From Halovivax asiaticus JCM 14624 (lineage in GTDB: Archaea; Halobacteriota; Halobacteria; Halobacteriales; Natrialbaceae): DNA of 64,000 bases. The stretch spans positions 108,903 to 172,902 of the forward strand of contig NZ_AOIQ01000014.1 in assembly GCF_000337515.1 (NCBI RefSeq), written 5' to 3'. Shown piece after piece: positions 62,604 to 64,000 of the stretch (its first letter is position 1; every line of letters begins with the position of its first letter). The position numbers were made by a program, and so were the translations under genes. The notes beneath the pieces were generated by a model that was given only the letters and a program-made list of their open reading frames with translations, was not told the DNA's origin and did not search any database.

Positions 62604-62758
62604 CTATGCCGACGGATGCCTGCAGGGAGAAAGTGGGTTCGGCTTGCGCACGCAACACAACTGGGCCGAACTGGCCTCGAACGGACGCCTCGTTCGGAGG
62701 AGATAGCTGTCACCGTCCGATCGTCCGACTTTTAGCCGCCTGGCACGTCGAAACCGGT

Positions 62759-63076
62759 ATGGCCGACTTCGATCCGGAGTTGTTCGAAGACAAGTACGCG
62801 AACTACTTCCCGGAACTCCAGCAGGCGTACAAGAACGCGTTCACCCGAATGAACGACCGTTACGACTCGCAGCTGGTCCACGGGATCGACCAGCAGGTGC
62901 TGAACGAGAGCGAACCGTTCTACGAGGGCGACGGCGAATTCCGTATCGAATTACCGGACGATCCGTACGATCGACTCCAGGGTGTCGTCGTTCCCAAAGA
63001 CAAGTTCGAGGACGTACTCGCGGTTCACGTCGAGGAGATCGAAACGGAGCTCCAGCGAGTGTTCGGGTTCGCCTGA
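62759..63076 (+). CDS. DUF5783 family protein
   Basis: A 105-residue protein starting MADFDPELFEDKYANYFPEL. The sequence MNDRYDSQLVHGIDQQVLNESEPFYEGDGEFRIELP is recognisable as haloarchaeal DUF5783, function unknown. ATG at 62759 is chosen; the frame is open from 62462 but earlier residues are not coding. Length fits the family. Confidence 0.82.
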   Translation: MADFDPELFEDKYANYFPELQQAYKNAFTRMNDRYDSQLVHGIDQQVLNESEPFYEGDGEFRIELPDDPYDRLQGVVVPKDKFEDVLAVHVEEIETELQRVFGFA

Positions 63077-63179
63077 GAAATCGCCGCGTTCGAGAATCGC
63101 CAGCCCGCATCGAGCCGGCTGTCGGTGCCCGAACACGGGCGACGGAAGGCCTAAGGAGGTTCGCACCTAATCGAGTGCT

Positions 63180-63542
63180 ATGAGCACGGAAACTCAGGAT
63201 GGAGACGACCTGGAAGAGCGCGTCGCCAACTTCCTGCGGCGTAACTTCCCGCAGATCCAGATGCACGGGGGAAGTGCGGCAGTGCAGAACATCGACCGCG
63301 AGTCCGGAGAAGTCTCGATCGCTCTCGGCGGTGCCTGCAGCGGCTGTGGGATCTCGCCGATGACGATCCAGGCGATCAAGAGTCGGATGGTCAAGGAGAT
63401 CCCCGAGATCACGCAGGTCAACGCCAGTACCGGCATGGACGACGGTGACGGGATGGGTGGCGGCGGAATGAGTCCATCGTTCCCCGGCGAAACCGTCGAC
63501 GAGGGAGAAGAGGACGACGAAGGGCCGCAGGCGCCGTTCTAA
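63180..63542 (+). CDS. NifU-type iron-sulfur scaffold protein
   Basis: A 120-residue protein. Residues 10-90 are a NifU C-terminal (Nfu) domain: LEERVANFLRRNFPQIQMHGG, then C53-x2-C56 in GGACSGCGISPMTIQAIKSRM, which binds a transferable Fe-S cluster. The C-terminal tail is Gly/Met then acidic. It would serve cluster delivery to Fe-S enzymes, such as the glycosylase in this window. Confidence 0.9.
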   Translation: MSTETQDGDDLEERVANFLRRNFPQIQMHGGSAAVQNIDRESGEVSIALGGACSGCGISPMTIQAIKSRMVKEIPEITQVNASTGMDDGDGMGGGGMSPSFPGETVDEGEEDDEGPQAPF

Positions 63543-64000
63543 CGCGTTCGACTCGTTTCGCAGGTCGTTCTCGTATTCACGGAATCCACCGAAAACCGTG
63601 TATATATAGACGTGAAAATCCGATTTTCCGCCCAATAGCGTTTCGATTGTCGCCACTCACTCGCCGCCGAGTGACGAGTGCTACCGGACCAGAGCTATCG
63701 GCCGAATAGCGTGCACGCCCAGATTCGATATCGCGATATAGAGTGTATTCATGGCAGAGAGTTTCGAAACGTCCCGGACGAGCCACACTGACCAGGGTTA
63801 TCGACCCTACTCGTAGAGCAGATCAACAGGCCAAAAACGCCCCTCGATGATCGGCTTCCCGACCCGTTTGCGACAACTGTTGGCGATCGCCCGATTGTCC
63901 GATAACTGAGAACGAACCGATCCGATCGACACCGACCGGACAAAGACCAGAGCAAAAACGAAACGTGAAAGCCACCACCCGGGCCGGAAGGGACGACTTC
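63543..64000. other. Window end without a supported gene
   Basis: 458 bp. A TATATATAG element at 63601-63609 is followed by a perfect short inverted repeat GAAAATC-C-GATTTTC (63614-63628), which may be a promoter with operator, or a terminator region of the NifU gene. A second AT-rich palindromic patch (GATATCGCGATAT) is near 63727. No reading frame looks real. Confidence 0.4.

Noticed and set aside
1..64000. CRISPR array, rRNA genes, replication origin (orc1/cdc6 or ORB repeats)
   Set aside because: No regularly spaced 30-37-bp repeats, no rRNA-like stretches and no Orc1/Cdc6 gene were seen.

Overview
This window is chromosomal DNA of a haloarchaeon (class Halobacteria). The evidence is the high G+C with strong GC3, highly acidic proteins, Tat signals on exported proteins, the archaeal ribosomal protein L40e, HTH_10 (Bat-type) regulation, the archaeal RecJ-like/GAN DHH protein, DUF5806/DUF5783/DUF5786/amphi-Trp proteins, short or absent 5' leaders, and TATA boxes about 25 bp before starts. 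No rRNA gene, intact tRNA gene or CRISPR array was seen.

Layout. 1-9.9 kb: MFS transporter end, ArsN2-like acetyltransferase, DUF418 membrane protein, two VapBC-type toxin-antitoxin pairs with repeat-rich upstream regions, a Tat-exported subtilase and an O-methyltransferase. 10.2-24.3 kb: an acetolactate-synthase-like ThDP enzyme, then a roughly 10 kb island lying between a decayed copy of the 3' end of pdhB (12.09-12.26 kb) and the intact pdhB-pdhA operon (22.08-24.31 kb). 24.3-39.7 kb: mostly core genes (queuosine/archaeosine precursor transporter, M29 aminopeptidase, L40e, hisH, uracil-DNA glycosylase, DUF99 endonuclease, histidine kinase, beta-propeller protein, thiolase). 39.73-42.32 kb: an AT-rich insertion between two copies of the last 37 bp of the thiolase gene, with a dead IS6-like transposase and two exported proteins of unknown function. 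42.3-64 kb: core genes, including a CrcB fluoride-channel pair, four tetrapyrrole genes (hemB, hemL, hemC, hemD), a nucleobase permease, the RecJ-like nuclease and a NifU-type scaffold.

The main find is the island at 12.5-21.7 kb. It encodes a complete streptolysin-S-like azol(in)e RiPP (TOMM) pathway: SagB-type dehydrogenase, leader-binding ThiF-like C protein, YcaO cyclodehydratase, CPBP/SagE-type membrane protease, and two ATPase+permease ABC exporters. A 38-residue precursor gene, too short for routine gene calling, lies on the minus strand at 21545-21661 behind its own promoter. Its C-terminal core is WCTCSSYTTTCTCTWTG after a Gly-Gly. Expected order of action: the C protein binds the acidic leader, YcaO closes Cys/Ser/Thr onto the backbone, SagB oxidises azolines to azoles, a protease (possibly the CPBP protein) removes the leader, and the ABC systems export the product or protect the producer.

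Both inserted regions carry a duplicated 3' end of a metabolic gene (pdhB, thiolase) and neither has a recognisable integrase. That shared architecture suggests gene 3' ends as entry points for accessory DNA in this genome.
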